Below are positions 31,449 through 39,485 of a DNA stretch of 64,000 nt, piece after piece. The notes beneath the pieces are model-generated. The model did not search any database. It was not told the origin of the DNA and worked only from the letters and a program-made list of their open reading frames with translations. The first letter of the stretch is position 1; every line of letters starts with the position of its first letter. Made by a program: the position numbers and the translations under genes. The DNA is from Methanolobus zinderi (GTDB taxonomy: Archaea; Halobacteriota; Methanosarcinia; Methanosarcinales; Methanosarcinaceae), in NCBI RefSeq assembly GCF_013388255.1, contig NZ_CP058215.1, positions 620,001 to 684,000 of the forward strand. The letters are read 5' to 3'.

Positions 31449-32792
31449 TCAGTCTATGGTATCATGCATGCGCGGTTTGATGCCGGGTGTGGCCTCTGAT
31501 TTGACTTCTTTTTCGCCGTCTTCATCACGATGCATTTCTTTTCTGACCATGGGGTTGAACATGAAGTATTTTTTGACGTATCCGAGAATTTCCTCATCGG
31601 AAATACATGAAACCCTTTTATCCTCATTGTAGAGCTTCTGGATATCGGCCTGTATGGAACGCAGACGCTTGTCATTCTTCTCTATCTCGATGTTAACATC
31701 CATCAGTTCATTCAGGGTCTCCTGTACCTTAAACCTCAGGACTTCAATACCTGACGAATCACCCACAAGGAAGTTCCTCTTTCCTCCAACGATCTCAGGT
31801 GGATATGGTTCGTAGGTGAACGGATTCTTGATTACACCTGCTGTGTGGATTCCTGACTCATGGGCAAAGACGTTGTTACCGATAACAGACTTGTTCCTTG
31901 GTATTCTGATACCGATCTCCTTCTCCATGTACCGGGAGAACTCGGCAACACAGTCAAGATTATATTTGTCGAATCCTTCAATACGCCTCTTCAGGAAAAG
32001 AAGCAGCTTTTCCATTTCTGCGTTACCTGATCTTTCCCCGATTCCAAGGAAAGTGACATTCGACCAGTTGGCGCCATGCCAGTAGCCTGCTAAAGAGTTC
32101 GGAACTGCAAGGCCGAAATCATCATGGCAGTGGGTCTCGATATTCTTGACGTTGATCTTTTCCTTGAGGTACCTGACAATGGTGGGTATGCCGTAAGGTT
32201 CATCCACACCTGTGAAAGGTACACCGTAACCGATTGTATCACAGATACGTATCGTACACTCTGGATCGATGTCTATGATCTTCTCGATAAGAGGGAAGAC
32301 GAAATTATAGTTGTCAGCACGGGTCATATCCTCAATGTGTGCTCTTGTCCTGAGGCCATGGTCAACAGCGTACTGAAGTGCTTCCAAGTACTTCTCTTCA
32401 GCCGCCTCACGGCTTGGCAGACCCATCTTGTCGAAGATGTGCGGGTCTGACACTGACATGAGGATGCCTGTCTCTTCAATACCGTCAACATCCAGGACCA
32501 TGTCTATGTCTGCAGGATTTGCACGGGCCCAGCCTGTGATCTCGGGGAATTCGTATCCCATGTCCTGCATCAGACTGATGGCTTTTCTGTCCCTTTCGTT
32601 GTAGACGAATGTCTCCAGCTTTTCAATGCCTATTCTGTGCAGATATTCGTATATCTTCACTTTGTGATGACTTCTCACAACGATACCTGGCATCTGGGCA
32701 CCATCACGTATCGTACTGTCACTGATTGACACTTCCTGCCCATATGGCAATTTTATCTTCGGAAGGTCATCATAGTCCCTGTATGTTTTCAT
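31449..32792 (-). CDS. Isopropylmalate/homocitrate-synthase-family enzyme, candidate Re-citrate synthase
   Basis: This 447-residue DRE-TIM metallolyase family protein has SISDSTIRDGAQMPG (family DTTLRDGEQ form), the metal segment THCHDDFGLAVPNS and GIGERSGNAEMEKLL. It lacks the roughly 120-residue LeuA regulatory dimer domain of IPMS/citramalate synthases. Enzymes of this type include the Re-citrate synthase of anaerobes, which condenses acetyl-CoA and oxaloacetate. Its neighbourhood (icd, ACT regulator) favours citrate synthesis; isopropylmalate, citramalate or homocitrate synthase remain possible. Confidence 0.83.
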   Translation of the reverse strand: MKTYRDYDDLPKIKLPYGQEVSISDSTIRDGAQMPGIVVRSHHKVKIYEYLHRIGIEKLETFVYNERDRKAISLMQDMGYEFPEITGWARANPADIDMVLDVDGIEETGILMSVSDPHIFDKMGLPSREAAEEKYLEALQYAVDHGLRTRAHIEDMTRADNYNFVFPLIEKIIDIDPECTIRICDTIGYGVPFTGVDEPYGIPTIVRYLKEKINVKNIETHCHDDFGLAVPNSLAGYWHGANWSNVTFLGIGERSGNAEMEKLLLFLKRRIEGFDKYNLDCVAEFSRYMEKEIGIRIPRNKSVIGNNVFAHESGIHTAGVIKNPFTYEPYPPEIVGGKRNFLVGDSSGIEVLRFKVQETLNELMDVNIEIEKNDKRLRSIQADIQKLYNEDKRVSCISDEEILGYVKKYFMFNPMVRKEMHRDEDGEKEVKSEATPGIKPRMHDTID

Positions 32793-33049
32793 TCTGTTCC
32801 TCCTTTAAGAGCAAGCTGTCCGATATTCCCGGTAAAACTGACTTCTTTAGAAATGGCAGGATGATCTTTTTCCATCCGGATAACGAGCGTTTCAACTCCG
32901 GGTAAACGTGCGTTATTAAATAACTAGCAGACTGTATTAAATGACCTAATCCTTAAAATGCTTTTCTTCTTTCTTCTTTCAATAATGTTATCTGTTAGAG
33001 TGCCTGAATAACCTTAAATTCTTAATACTTTCAGGGATTACATGGTGTT

Positions 33050-33553
33050 ATGTGGAGTATACTACTCAATAAATTTGAAAAACATCCCGCACAACAGAAA
33101 GTTCTGCGACTTCTGTTCGAGCGCGGCTTCCAGGTCAACGATGAAGGGAAGGTAATATCAGGTGCTATCGAAATCGCCCATACCCAGCTCGCAAGGGAGG
33201 CGGGTGTCGACAGGCGTGTTGTGGACTCGACAACAGAGACAATATTATCCGATGAACTCCTGCGCAAGATCTTCCAGAATGTAAGATCGATCCCCTTCCT
33301 GCGTGATGTAGCCCCGTTACTGGGACTTGGTGTCATCATAATCACGCCGGATGATGCGGTAAATAAAGGCATCATCGCAGAGGTATCCACAGTCATCGCG
33401 CATCATGATATAAGCATCAGGCAGGCGGTCTCGGATGACCCGTTCTTCACCACGGAGCCAAAACTTACAATAATCACTGATACAAAGGTTCCGGGTAGTA
33501 TTGTTGAGGAACTCCTGGCTCTCAGAACGGTCAGAGGCGTAAGTATCTACTAA
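33050..33553 (+). CDS. HTH plus ACT-domain regulator of amino-acid metabolism
   Basis: The 167-residue protein has a winged-helix-like N-terminal half (QLAREAGVDRRVVDSTTETIL) and a C-terminal ACT domain (GIIAEVSTVIAHHDISIRQAVSDDP). It probably binds an amino acid and controls nearby genes. It is divergent from the citrate/isopropylmalate-synthase-family gene across 258 bp. Confidence 0.85.
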   Translation: MWSILLNKFEKHPAQQKVLRLLFERGFQVNDEGKVISGAIEIAHTQLAREAGVDRRVVDSTTETILSDELLRKIFQNVRSIPFLRDVAPLLGLGVIIITPDDAVNKGIIAEVSTVIAHHDISIRQAVSDDPFFTTEPKLTIITDTKVPGSIVEELLALRTVRGVSIY

Positions 33554-34762
33554 TTAGAGCACAGCTTTTGCAAAGGCACTGAAAACCCCTAGCAGATGTC
33601 TGGAGTTTGATGGTCTAAGTAGTTTTTTTACGACTATTGATGGATGGTCCATATCACCGTACTCGGTGATTGTCTCAAGTATTGATTCTTTGTTCATGGA
33701 AGCTATAAGCTCATCCATCTTTTCATCTTCAAGTCCTGCAATAAAATTATGGATATTCATTCCGATCGCAAGTTCCCTGCCAAGTTTCTCTCTCCACCTG
33801 CGGTCATACTCTGAAAGCCTCTGTGCGGAATTATCATCCTCCAGTGCAGCCTTTGCAGCAAGCTCTCCTGCTATCTTGGCACACGCGGCGCCTGTATAGA
33901 CTCCTCCGCCGGAAGTTGGTTTGACCTGTCCCGCAGCATCTCCTACAATAAGAGTACCTTCGGCATAGGTCTTTTCAAGCGGTCCGATGGGTATCCCTCC
34001 TGTCACAAGGTCTAGATGTCCTCCCCTGTGGCGTGACGCAATATGGGGGTTGTTTTTCAGCATTCGGTCAAGGCAGGTCAGAACACTTTCATCTGTATTG
34101 CTGTCAATTGCCAGTCCTATGCGTGATATCTTATCATCAACAGGTACAGCCCAGCCAAAGAACCCAGGTGCCTGTGAGCCGACGAAGAGTTCTACAAAGT
34201 CCGTATCAGGTGAGTTGTAAGGAGCTTCTATCTGTACTCCCGGCAGTATTTTTTTAACACTCCCGAGTCCTGCCATCCTTGCAATACGGCTACGCACACC
34301 ATCGGCACCGATGACCACACCTGTTTTTATCTCTCTATGCTGACCGTTCTCAATTACGGATAATTTCTGAACACCGTTTACGTATTTCAGGTCCGTAGCC
34401 CTTGTATTGAGCTTTAGTTCAACACCACTTTCAAGTGCCATGGATGCAAGGGTCCTGTCAAAGTTCTTTCTTGAGACCACGTATGCCTTTTTCTCTTTAC
34501 CATCGATGGGAAGGCTCTCCCCGTTCATGGGATGTACGAAGGCACCACGTACACTGTTCAGGACGAATCTGTCAGACGGTCTGACATCACACTCGGCTAC
34601 CGCCCGCGTGCTCAGCAGTCCCGTACATCCCACTGGTGAACCAACGGATGCATGATCCTCCACCATCAGCACGCTTGCACCGTTTATGGCAGCATATCTT
34701 GCTGCCGTGGAACCCACAGGTCCGGCTCCGACTACGATGACATCATAATTCGTGTTCTTCAT
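33554..34762 (-). CDS. Geranylgeranyl-reductase-family FAD oxidoreductase
   Basis: The 402-residue flavoprotein has the dinucleotide motif VVGAGPVGSTAARYAA at 9-24, VGADGVRSRIAR near 150, and GDAAGQVKPTSGGGVYTG near 275. These fit the family that saturates archaeal isoprenoid lipids. The substrate cannot be fixed. It overlaps the HAD gene by 20 nt, so the genes are in one operon, HAD first. Confidence 0.9.
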   Translation of the reverse strand: MKNTNYDVIVVGAGPVGSTAARYAAINGASVLMVEDHASVGSPVGCTGLLSTRAVAECDVRPSDRFVLNSVRGAFVHPMNGESLPIDGKEKKAYVVSRKNFDRTLASMALESGVELKLNTRATDLKYVNGVQKLSVIENGQHREIKTGVVIGADGVRSRIARMAGLGSVKKILPGVQIEAPYNSPDTDFVELFVGSQAPGFFGWAVPVDDKISRIGLAIDSNTDESVLTCLDRMLKNNPHIASRHRGGHLDLVTGGIPIGPLEKTYAEGTLIVGDAAGQVKPTSGGGVYTGAACAKIAGELAAKAALEDDNSAQRLSEYDRRWREKLGRELAIGMNIHNFIAGLEDEKMDELIASMNKESILETITEYGDMDHPSIVVKKLLRPSNSRHLLGVFSAFAKAVL

Positions 34763-35471
34763 CTTCGTCTCCGTCTTTTATAAGCTCAAGTATATCGCTG
34801 AAGTTATTGAGCACATGATCCGGCTTTTCCTCAATATTCTCCCTGTCCATGTCGGTGTTCCTGTCCCCGTAGATCGCATGAGCTGTCAGCATTCCGAGAC
34901 GTCTGGAAGGTGCGATGTCCCTTCTCAGACTGTCTCCTACAAACAGTGTTTCACTGGCTTCGAGTTTCATGGAATCAAGGGCGTAGGTGAATGCCCCGTG
35001 TGAAGGTTTTTTAGATCCGGTGATATCGAATGTGAAGAGCGAATCAAAGTGATCGTAAAGCCTGACCTTCTCCAGTCTTGCCCTGGCGTTCTTCATTTCC
35101 GCATCCGTAAGTATCCCCAGCATGATGTCCATTGACCTGAGCTTCGTTATGGTGTTCCTGACGCCGGGATAGAGTCGTACTGATCGTAGCTTCTCTTTTT
35201 CGTATATACCACAGCATTCAAGAAAACGGTTTTCGGAAAAGAGACCGTTGTCTTTCATATAATCACTTATGTTCTCGGTACTCTCAAACCCATGTATGCC
35301 CCTGCGGAAGTAATTGAAGAGTTCATGTCCGTCTCCATTGCCAATATGTTCAATAATAGCCGTACAGGCAGATATCTTTGCCTCCACAAAATCAAAGAGG
35401 GTGTTATCCATATCAAAGATAATTCCCCTGATATTGTTCTTATGCACCGGATACTGTCTGTCTGCAAACAT
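34743..35471 (-). CDS. HAD-superfamily phosphatase
   Basis: The protein has motif I FDMDNTLFDF near residue 20, motif II LTDAEM near 119, the lysine of motif III in GSKKPSHGAF, and motif IV GDSLRRDIAPSRRLGM. It is a C1-capped phosphoglycolate-phosphatase-like enzyme of unknown substrate. It overlaps the following reductase gene, suggesting linked expression. Confidence 0.87.
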   Translation of the reverse strand: MFADRQYPVHKNNIRGIIFDMDNTLFDFVEAKISACTAIIEHIGNGDGHELFNYFRRGIHGFESTENISDYMKDNGLFSENRFLECCGIYEKEKLRSVRLYPGVRNTITKLRSMDIMLGILTDAEMKNARARLEKVRLYDHFDSLFTFDITGSKKPSHGAFTYALDSMKLEASETLFVGDSLRRDIAPSRRLGMLTAHAIYGDRNTDMDRENIEEKPDHVLNNFSDILELIKDGDEDEEHEL

Positions 35472-35622
35472 CCTTTCACCCTGTTCGTGGAAAATAGTTT
35501 CTGAATCTATATTTAATATATTGTCAGCTGTAAATTTGATCAGTAATATATTTATATTTTGATTTTTTATATTACATCAAGGATTTTTCCATTGAGGGAA
35601 TTTTCTGCCAGGAGGGAACAAC

Positions 35623-35772
35623 TTGGTTACAGCGGCAAGCACTACCATAAGCAAGCGAAAAAGGACAACAGCTTCATATCACAATGAGAATGCTTACGAA
35701 AATGAGAGAGAGGGTTTTTATTCAGCCTGTGGACAGGCTTTTATACGCGTATCTCCGATCAAACGTGATTAA
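35623..35772 (+). CDS. Candidate 49-residue small protein with TTG start
   Basis: AGGAGG (35610-35615) is 7 nt before TTG 35623, followed by 49 open codons to TAA 35770-35772. The peptide is basic at the N-terminus (KRKRTT) and ends ACGQAFIRVSPIKRD. I do not recognise it, and coding status is unproven. Confidence 0.35.
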   Translation: MVTAASTTISKRKRTTASYHNENAYENEREGFYSACGQAFIRVSPIKRD

Positions 35773-35992
35773 CTGAATAAAGTCTATAAAAGTATCTTAA
35801 AGTGACGTCTTCCTGAGATAAAGCTTTAAGAACATTCTATTTCCTTTTGCCAATCTTTTGGTTTTATACTATTCCTTTCTCTTGTATATGGTAGTGCAAG
35901 GTTTGGTTATATACGAATAAATCCTAGATTTATATGTACACATCTTGACAACCTCAACCAACTAACTTTTACTAAGGGTGTGTACTGACCAC

Positions 35993-36016
35993 TGAAGCAC
36001 CTGCCCAGGTGCTTCA
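35993..36016. terminator. Perfect 11-bp hairpin
   Basis: TGAAGCACCTG (35993-36003) and CAGGTGCTTCA (36006-36016) with a 2-nt loop, followed by four A residues. It could end transcription from the DUF1724 gene on the minus strand (T-run on that side) or be a regulatory RNA element. Confidence 0.45.
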
Positions 36017-36080
36017 AAAACAATGGTCCAAACTTTAAGTGTTTGTAGAAGTCCCTTCCCGGAACAGATCAAGTCCGGGC

Positions 36081-36926
36081 TCAGTCGCTCAGTATTTCGG
36101 ACCTGCTTTTGTAATAGTTGAAAAGTTCTTCACCCCATTTGATTGCCGTTGGTTCGGAACTCAGGATTATACGGTTAGTGCATCTTCCGTTTTTGTCAAG
36201 GAGTGAGAAAGACATGCACTGGTCACTTACAGTGATACTTACGGGTTTTGTTCTGTCCTTATAGATGGAAATATCTGAGTTACCACCGTTCAGAAGTATT
36301 CCGATCTCCTTCTCATATTCCTTTTTAAGCGATTGCGAGAGTGAATTCTCGCTAAACGGGCCATCGATCTGCGAATGTGTGTCGTCTTTGAATATGTTGT
36401 ATACCTGATCCGTCATGATCACACTGACATCGACACCCTGGTCAAGAAAACTGGAATATGGCAGCAGATATGAAGGATGATATATGGAAATGAACGTTGA
36501 TATGTGACTTGAACCGTTGATCCTTTTGAGCATCTCTTCCTGTTGTTCGAAGATACTTGGCAGGTTCGGCTCCAGCACTTCACACTCACCCAGCTCTCCT
36601 ATCCTGTACAGCAATTCCTTTGGTATCGGGCTAAGGTCATGGTCTATCCAGTAATCCATGTTATTCTCATGCACGTCCAGGCTCATGAGGAGCTTTTCCA
36701 TATTATCCACTATGGCTTCTCCTGTTGGTGTAAGAGCATAACTGTCCTTGTTATAGCTCAGGAGATTCCACTCAAGAAGCTTTTTTAATTGCGGTATCAT
36801 GGATTTCCAGGGAAAATCGAAAAAATCCTTTATCTCTTCTTTTGTTTTCGGACCCTTTTTTAAGAGCAATAAAAGATTCTTCCTTTTCTCCGATAGGAAT
36901 ATGGTATCAAGTAAGGAAGACCTCGT
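36081..36926 (-). CDS. DUF1724 winged-helix regulator, apparent ACG start
   Basis: The first ordinary start codon is TTG 36869 (262 residues). In frame upstream of it lies RSSLLDTIFLSEKRKNLLLL, the conserved N-terminal helix of DUF1724 regulators. The only plausible first codon is ACG 36926-36924 (ATG changed), placed 6 nt after GGGGG. With it the protein has 281 residues: winged helix to about 85, then the DUF1724 (FilR1-like) effector domain. It is probably autoregulated via the palindrome at 36995. If ACG is not used, the gene may be weakly expressed from TTG. Coordinates here assume ACG. Confidence 0.72.
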   Translation of the reverse strand, partial: TRSSLLDTIFLSEKRKNLLLLLKKGPKTKEEIKDFFDFPWKSMIPQLKKLLEWNLLSYNKDSYALTPTGEAIVDNMEKLLMSLDVHENNMDYWIDHDLSPIPKELLYRIGELGECEVLEPNLPSIFEQQEEMLKRINGSSHISTFISIYHPSYLLPYSSFLDQGVDVSVIMTDQVYNIFKDDTHSQIDGPFSENSLSQSLKKEYEKEIGILLNGGNSDISIYKDRTKPVSITVSDQCMSFSLLDKNGRCTNRIILSSEPTAIKWGEELFNYYKSRSEILSD

Positions 36927-36994
36927 TCTAAACCCCCACTCTTATTTGGACTTGCATACATATAAATCATTGCAAAAAGGCCTCCTATACATTG

Positions 36995-37006
36995 TTAGTT
37001 AACTAA
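36995..37006. promoter_or_regulatory. Palindrome TTAGTTAACTAA upstream of the DUF1724 gene
   Basis: A 12-bp perfect palindrome about 30 nt upstream of a TATA box (TTTATATG on the minus strand, near 36958-36966) and 70 nt before the gene start. A repressor site is plausible. Confidence 0.4.
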
Positions 37007-37046
37007 ATTCATTAACAGCTTTTCTTAAAAATCCCGGATTCCGAAA

Positions 37047-37985
37047 TCAGTTAAATATCAGATCCAGTTCTTTTTCCAGATACCCCTCTGCGGCGTGGCT
37101 GTATCCATGAGTGTCCCCTGTAAGTCCATAGAAAGCTTTTGGTTCCTCTGCTTTTGAAAATGTCTTGTGTGCCATCTCATAGGGAACAATGCTGTCATTG
37201 ACTGAATGGAACATGACCAGCCTGCGGGGTGGGATCATATCCAGGTAGTTATCCGGGTCTATGGATGTGTAGAACCTATAAGCAGTTTCATCCGCCACCA
37301 TGTTCCTGTCAATGGAGTCTGTATCATAGCCACCTGTACTGATGGCGATCACGCCTTTTATATCAGGATCTATGGCAGTTGCAATAATTGCAAACCTTCC
37401 GCCGTTGCTAAGCCCCAGCATTGCGATATTATCCTCCACACGGGCCTGGTCCTGCAGAACATCAGCAGCCATCATGGCATCGTATACCATCAGGTATTCC
37501 AGAGGCTCCTCGCCTTTTTTGAAAAGCTCGAGATCTGATTCGGGGTTGATGCCTCCCAGATTGCGCTGGTCTATCGTAAACGATGCATATCCCAGCTCTG
37601 CTAATGTTTCAGGCACTCTATTCTGCATTTCCTTTGTGACACCTGCTCCGGGAAGTAATACCACTCCCGGAACTCTGGTATCAGACTGTGGTATTCTTAG
37701 AATTCCCTCTATCTGAGCTCCCCGGCTTTCAAAAGTGATAAGTTTCAGGGTATCAGTGGTGTTACCGTTCAGCTCTTCATAACTATATTGAATCTCTTCC
37801 ATCCGGGCATAGGATAGTATTCCTTCATCAGAAACGGTCCACCCATCATCATCTTCCGGGTTCAGATCTATTCCCAAAAATCCTGCAACTATAAGGAGAA
37901 CTCCCAGTACCATCACGATTCTGCGTTTCCGGATATTTTGATCAGTTGAAGAGTTCTTCTTTTTTGAATTTTGCTTTTTACTCAT
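37047..37985 (-). CDS. Membrane-anchored alpha/beta hydrolase (dienelactone-hydrolase-like)
   Basis: The protein has a basic N-terminus and one hydrophobic anchor (VLGVLLIVAGFLG, about 30-44), then an extracytoplasmic hydrolase with PGVVLLPGAGVTKE, nucleophile elbow LGLSNGGR (G-x-S-x-G) and the late aspartate/histidine regions HSVNDSIV and GDTHGYSHA. The substrate is unknown. ATG 37985 is chosen over GTG 37991. Confidence 0.85.
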   Translation of the reverse strand: MSKKQNSKKKNSSTDQNIRKRRIVMVLGVLLIVAGFLGIDLNPEDDDGWTVSDEGILSYARMEEIQYSYEELNGNTTDTLKLITFESRGAQIEGILRIPQSDTRVPGVVLLPGAGVTKEMQNRVPETLAELGYASFTIDQRNLGGINPESDLELFKKGEEPLEYLMVYDAMMAADVLQDQARVEDNIAMLGLSNGGRFAIIATAIDPDIKGVIAISTGGYDTDSIDRNMVADETAYRFYTSIDPDNYLDMIPPRRLVMFHSVNDSIVPYEMAHKTFSKAEEPKAFYGLTGDTHGYSHAAEGYLEKELDLIFN

Positions 37986-38009
37986 GTTCACAGGACCGGG
38001 AGTCTGTTA

Positions 38010-38081
38010 CGGACCTGCCGGGAATCGAACCCGGGTTCTAAGCTCCGGAGGCTCAAGTGATATCCGCTACACTACAGGTCC
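38010..38081 (-). tRNA. tRNA-Arg (anticodon CCG)
   Basis: The reverse strand folds as GGACCTG/CAGGTCC acceptor stem, a D arm, an anticodon stem TGAGC/GCTTA with loop CTCCGGA (anticodon CCG, reading CGG), and a T arm CCGGG TTCGAAT CCCGG. The discriminator is G and no CCA is encoded. A minus-strand TATA-like box lies near 38123-38135. Confidence 0.93.
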
Positions 38082-38241
38082 ATTTAAAATGATTATTTGC
38101 AGCCTGTGATTATACGTCATTAAAGATAAATTTGATGCATAATACTTTCACTGGCCCGATTTTGAAAACCCCGTTAAAAGACTCAGAAGAAATGGTGGGG
38201 GCGGATTTCTGAGAGACTAGCAGTTTTAGGAGGTGTGATTC

Positions 38242-38292
38242 ATGTTGGAGAAGGCCCCGCACCGAAGACTCCTATTACCTCTCCATAAATAA
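38242..38292 (+). CDS. Possible 16-residue peptide with strong ribosome site
   Basis: TAGGAGGTG (about 38228-38235) lies about 7 nt before ATG 38242, and the frame runs 16 codons to TAA 38290-38292. The peptide MLEKAPHRRLLLPLHK is basic. It is far ahead of the next TATA box, so a simple leader-peptide role for the MoaD gene is unlikely. Coding is unproven. Confidence 0.25.
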   Translation: MLEKAPHRRLLLPLHK

Positions 38293-38413
38293 GTCATTGG
38301 CAAATAATACATATAGTCAAAAGTAAGATATTTAGGCTCTATAGTTCAGCAATTTTATTCAGTATCTTTACTATTTTTCACAGCACTTAAATATGGGTTT
38401 GATCTATCTGCAC

Positions 38414-38429
38414 ATTCACAATCGTGAAT
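38414..38429. promoter_or_regulatory. Palindrome ATTCAC-AATC-GTGAAT at the ThiS/MoaD-like gene start site
   Basis: It lies about 25 nt after the TATA box, overlapping the predicted transcription start. It matches the sites at 42912 (AATTGTGAAT) and 41071 (reverse CAATCGTGAAT). A repressor bound here would block initiation. Confidence 0.55.
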
Positions 38430-38475
38430 ACAAGTCTTTTGTAAGCATTACTAAAATCATAAGAGTTGTAAGTAA

Positions 38476-38670
38476 ATGAAAATAAACTTAAGTTCCGGAA
38501 AAACAAAAGAGATGGATATCGATTCCTTGACTGTGGAGAATCTCCTCTCGGAGCTTCAAATCAGCCAGAGCGAGGTCATAGTGGTCATGAACGGTGAGGT
38601 AATACCCGAGGATCATGTCCTCCGCAATGAGGATGAGATCCGTATTATCCACGTTGTTTTTGGCGGTTAA
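38476..38670 (+). CDS. ThiS/MoaD-like (SAMP-type) ubiquitin-fold sulfur carrier
   Basis: The 64-residue protein ends VVFGG, the di-glycine adenylated by an E1 and turned into a thiocarboxylate. It has the beta-grasp pattern and is close to ThiS/MoaD. The likely E1 (MoeB-like) is 2.5 kb away. Whether it serves thiamine, molybdopterin/tungstopterin or protein tagging cannot be decided. It converges on fdhD with 7 nt between. Confidence 0.86.
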   Translation: MKINLSSGKTKEMDIDSLTVENLLSELQISQSEVIVVMNGEVIPEDHVLRNEDEIRIIHVVFGG

Positions 38671-38677
38671 GCCCGGA

Positions 38678-39484
38678 TCATATCTCTTTCTCTTCTTCCA
38701 TCTTTGCTTCGAGATAGCCGGCATCCCCGGAGGACATATCTGCTACGCGCTGTCCTCCTGAATAGATATTCATCTTCTTCCCTCTGACAAAGCCGATTAT
38801 AGTCAGCCCTCTGGCCTTTGCTATATCAATCGCCAGCGTTGTGGTGGCACCCCTTGAGATTATGGCCGGGATATTTGCCACAAGACATTTACGTACCATC
38901 TCAGAAGATATCCTTCCTGAGCATATAACATATGTTTCCGAAAGGTCGATATCCTTCTCCAGGGCATATCCTATCACCCTGTCCAGGGCATTATGCCTGC
39001 CTATGTCCTCCACAACCGCTACCCTGCCATCTTTGCCATACAGGCCGACTACGTGTATGCCTCCGGTCTTAACATGCAGTTCGGAATGCAGAGCCTCCTT
39101 CACGGATTCCCTTATGCTATCTGCATCGATCGTGAGGTCCGAATCTATTTCAGGAAGCTTCTCAACATCAAGGAAGGACATACTTCCGCCGCAGCCGCTT
39201 AGCACGGTTTTCTGCGATGTGAGTATTTTGAAGGGATTTGTCGTGAGTACACTTGCGGTATTTTCCTCAAAGCGGATAGATTCTATCTCTTCAATATCCT
39301 TGATGATACGCTCGGTATACAGAAAACCGATAACGAATTCCCTGAGCATCACGGGACTTGTCATGGCCGTGAGAGCATGGCGCCCATTTACGCTGACAGC
39401 AAGTGGCATCTCCTCTATGACCGGATGAACATCCTGTGTGAACGATTCCCCTTCTGCTTTGATACATGGTAACTCTCTGAACAT
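38678..39484 (-). CDS. fdhD: FdhD-like sulfurtransferase
   Basis: The protein has VNGRHALTAMTSPVMLREFVIGFL, DIGRHNALDRVIG and CSGRISSEMV, family signatures. The E. coli FdhD loop CxxC is replaced by a single cysteine (SGCGGS). FdhD transfers sulfur to Mo/W-bis-PGD cofactors in formate dehydrogenase. No fdh genes are in the window; a Mo/W formylmethanofuran dehydrogenase could be the client. ATG 39484 is chosen because GGAGG precedes it; it lies just after the desulfurase stop, forming an operon. Confidence 0.88.
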   Translation of the reverse strand: MFRELPCIKAEGESFTQDVHPVIEEMPLAVSVNGRHALTAMTSPVMLREFVIGFLYTERIIKDIEEIESIRFEENTASVLTTNPFKILTSQKTVLSGCGGSMSFLDVEKLPEIDSDLTIDADSIRESVKEALHSELHVKTGGIHVVGLYGKDGRVAVVEDIGRHNALDRVIGYALEKDIDLSETYVICSGRISSEMVRKCLVANIPAIISRGATTTLAIDIAKARGLTIIGFVRGKKMNIYSGGQRVADMSSGDAGYLEAKMEEEKEI

Positions 39485-39485
39485 C

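Larger units (their letters stand above)
35472..36080. other. 610-bp gap between HAD and DUF1724 genes
   Basis: The gap contains one short TTG-start frame with a strong ribosome site (35623-35772), AT-rich sequence from 35800 to 35960 without a convincing gene, and a perfect hairpin at 35993-36016. I see no tRNA or conserved RNA fold. Confidence 0.5.
38082..38475. other. 394-bp gap between tRNA-Arg and the ThiS/MoaD-like gene
   Basis: The gap contains promoter sequence for tRNA-Arg, a possible 16-codon ORF with strong SD at 38242, a TATA box (TTAAATATG, about 38388-38396) for the ThiS/MoaD-like gene, and the palindrome at 38414-38429. Confidence 0.45.
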
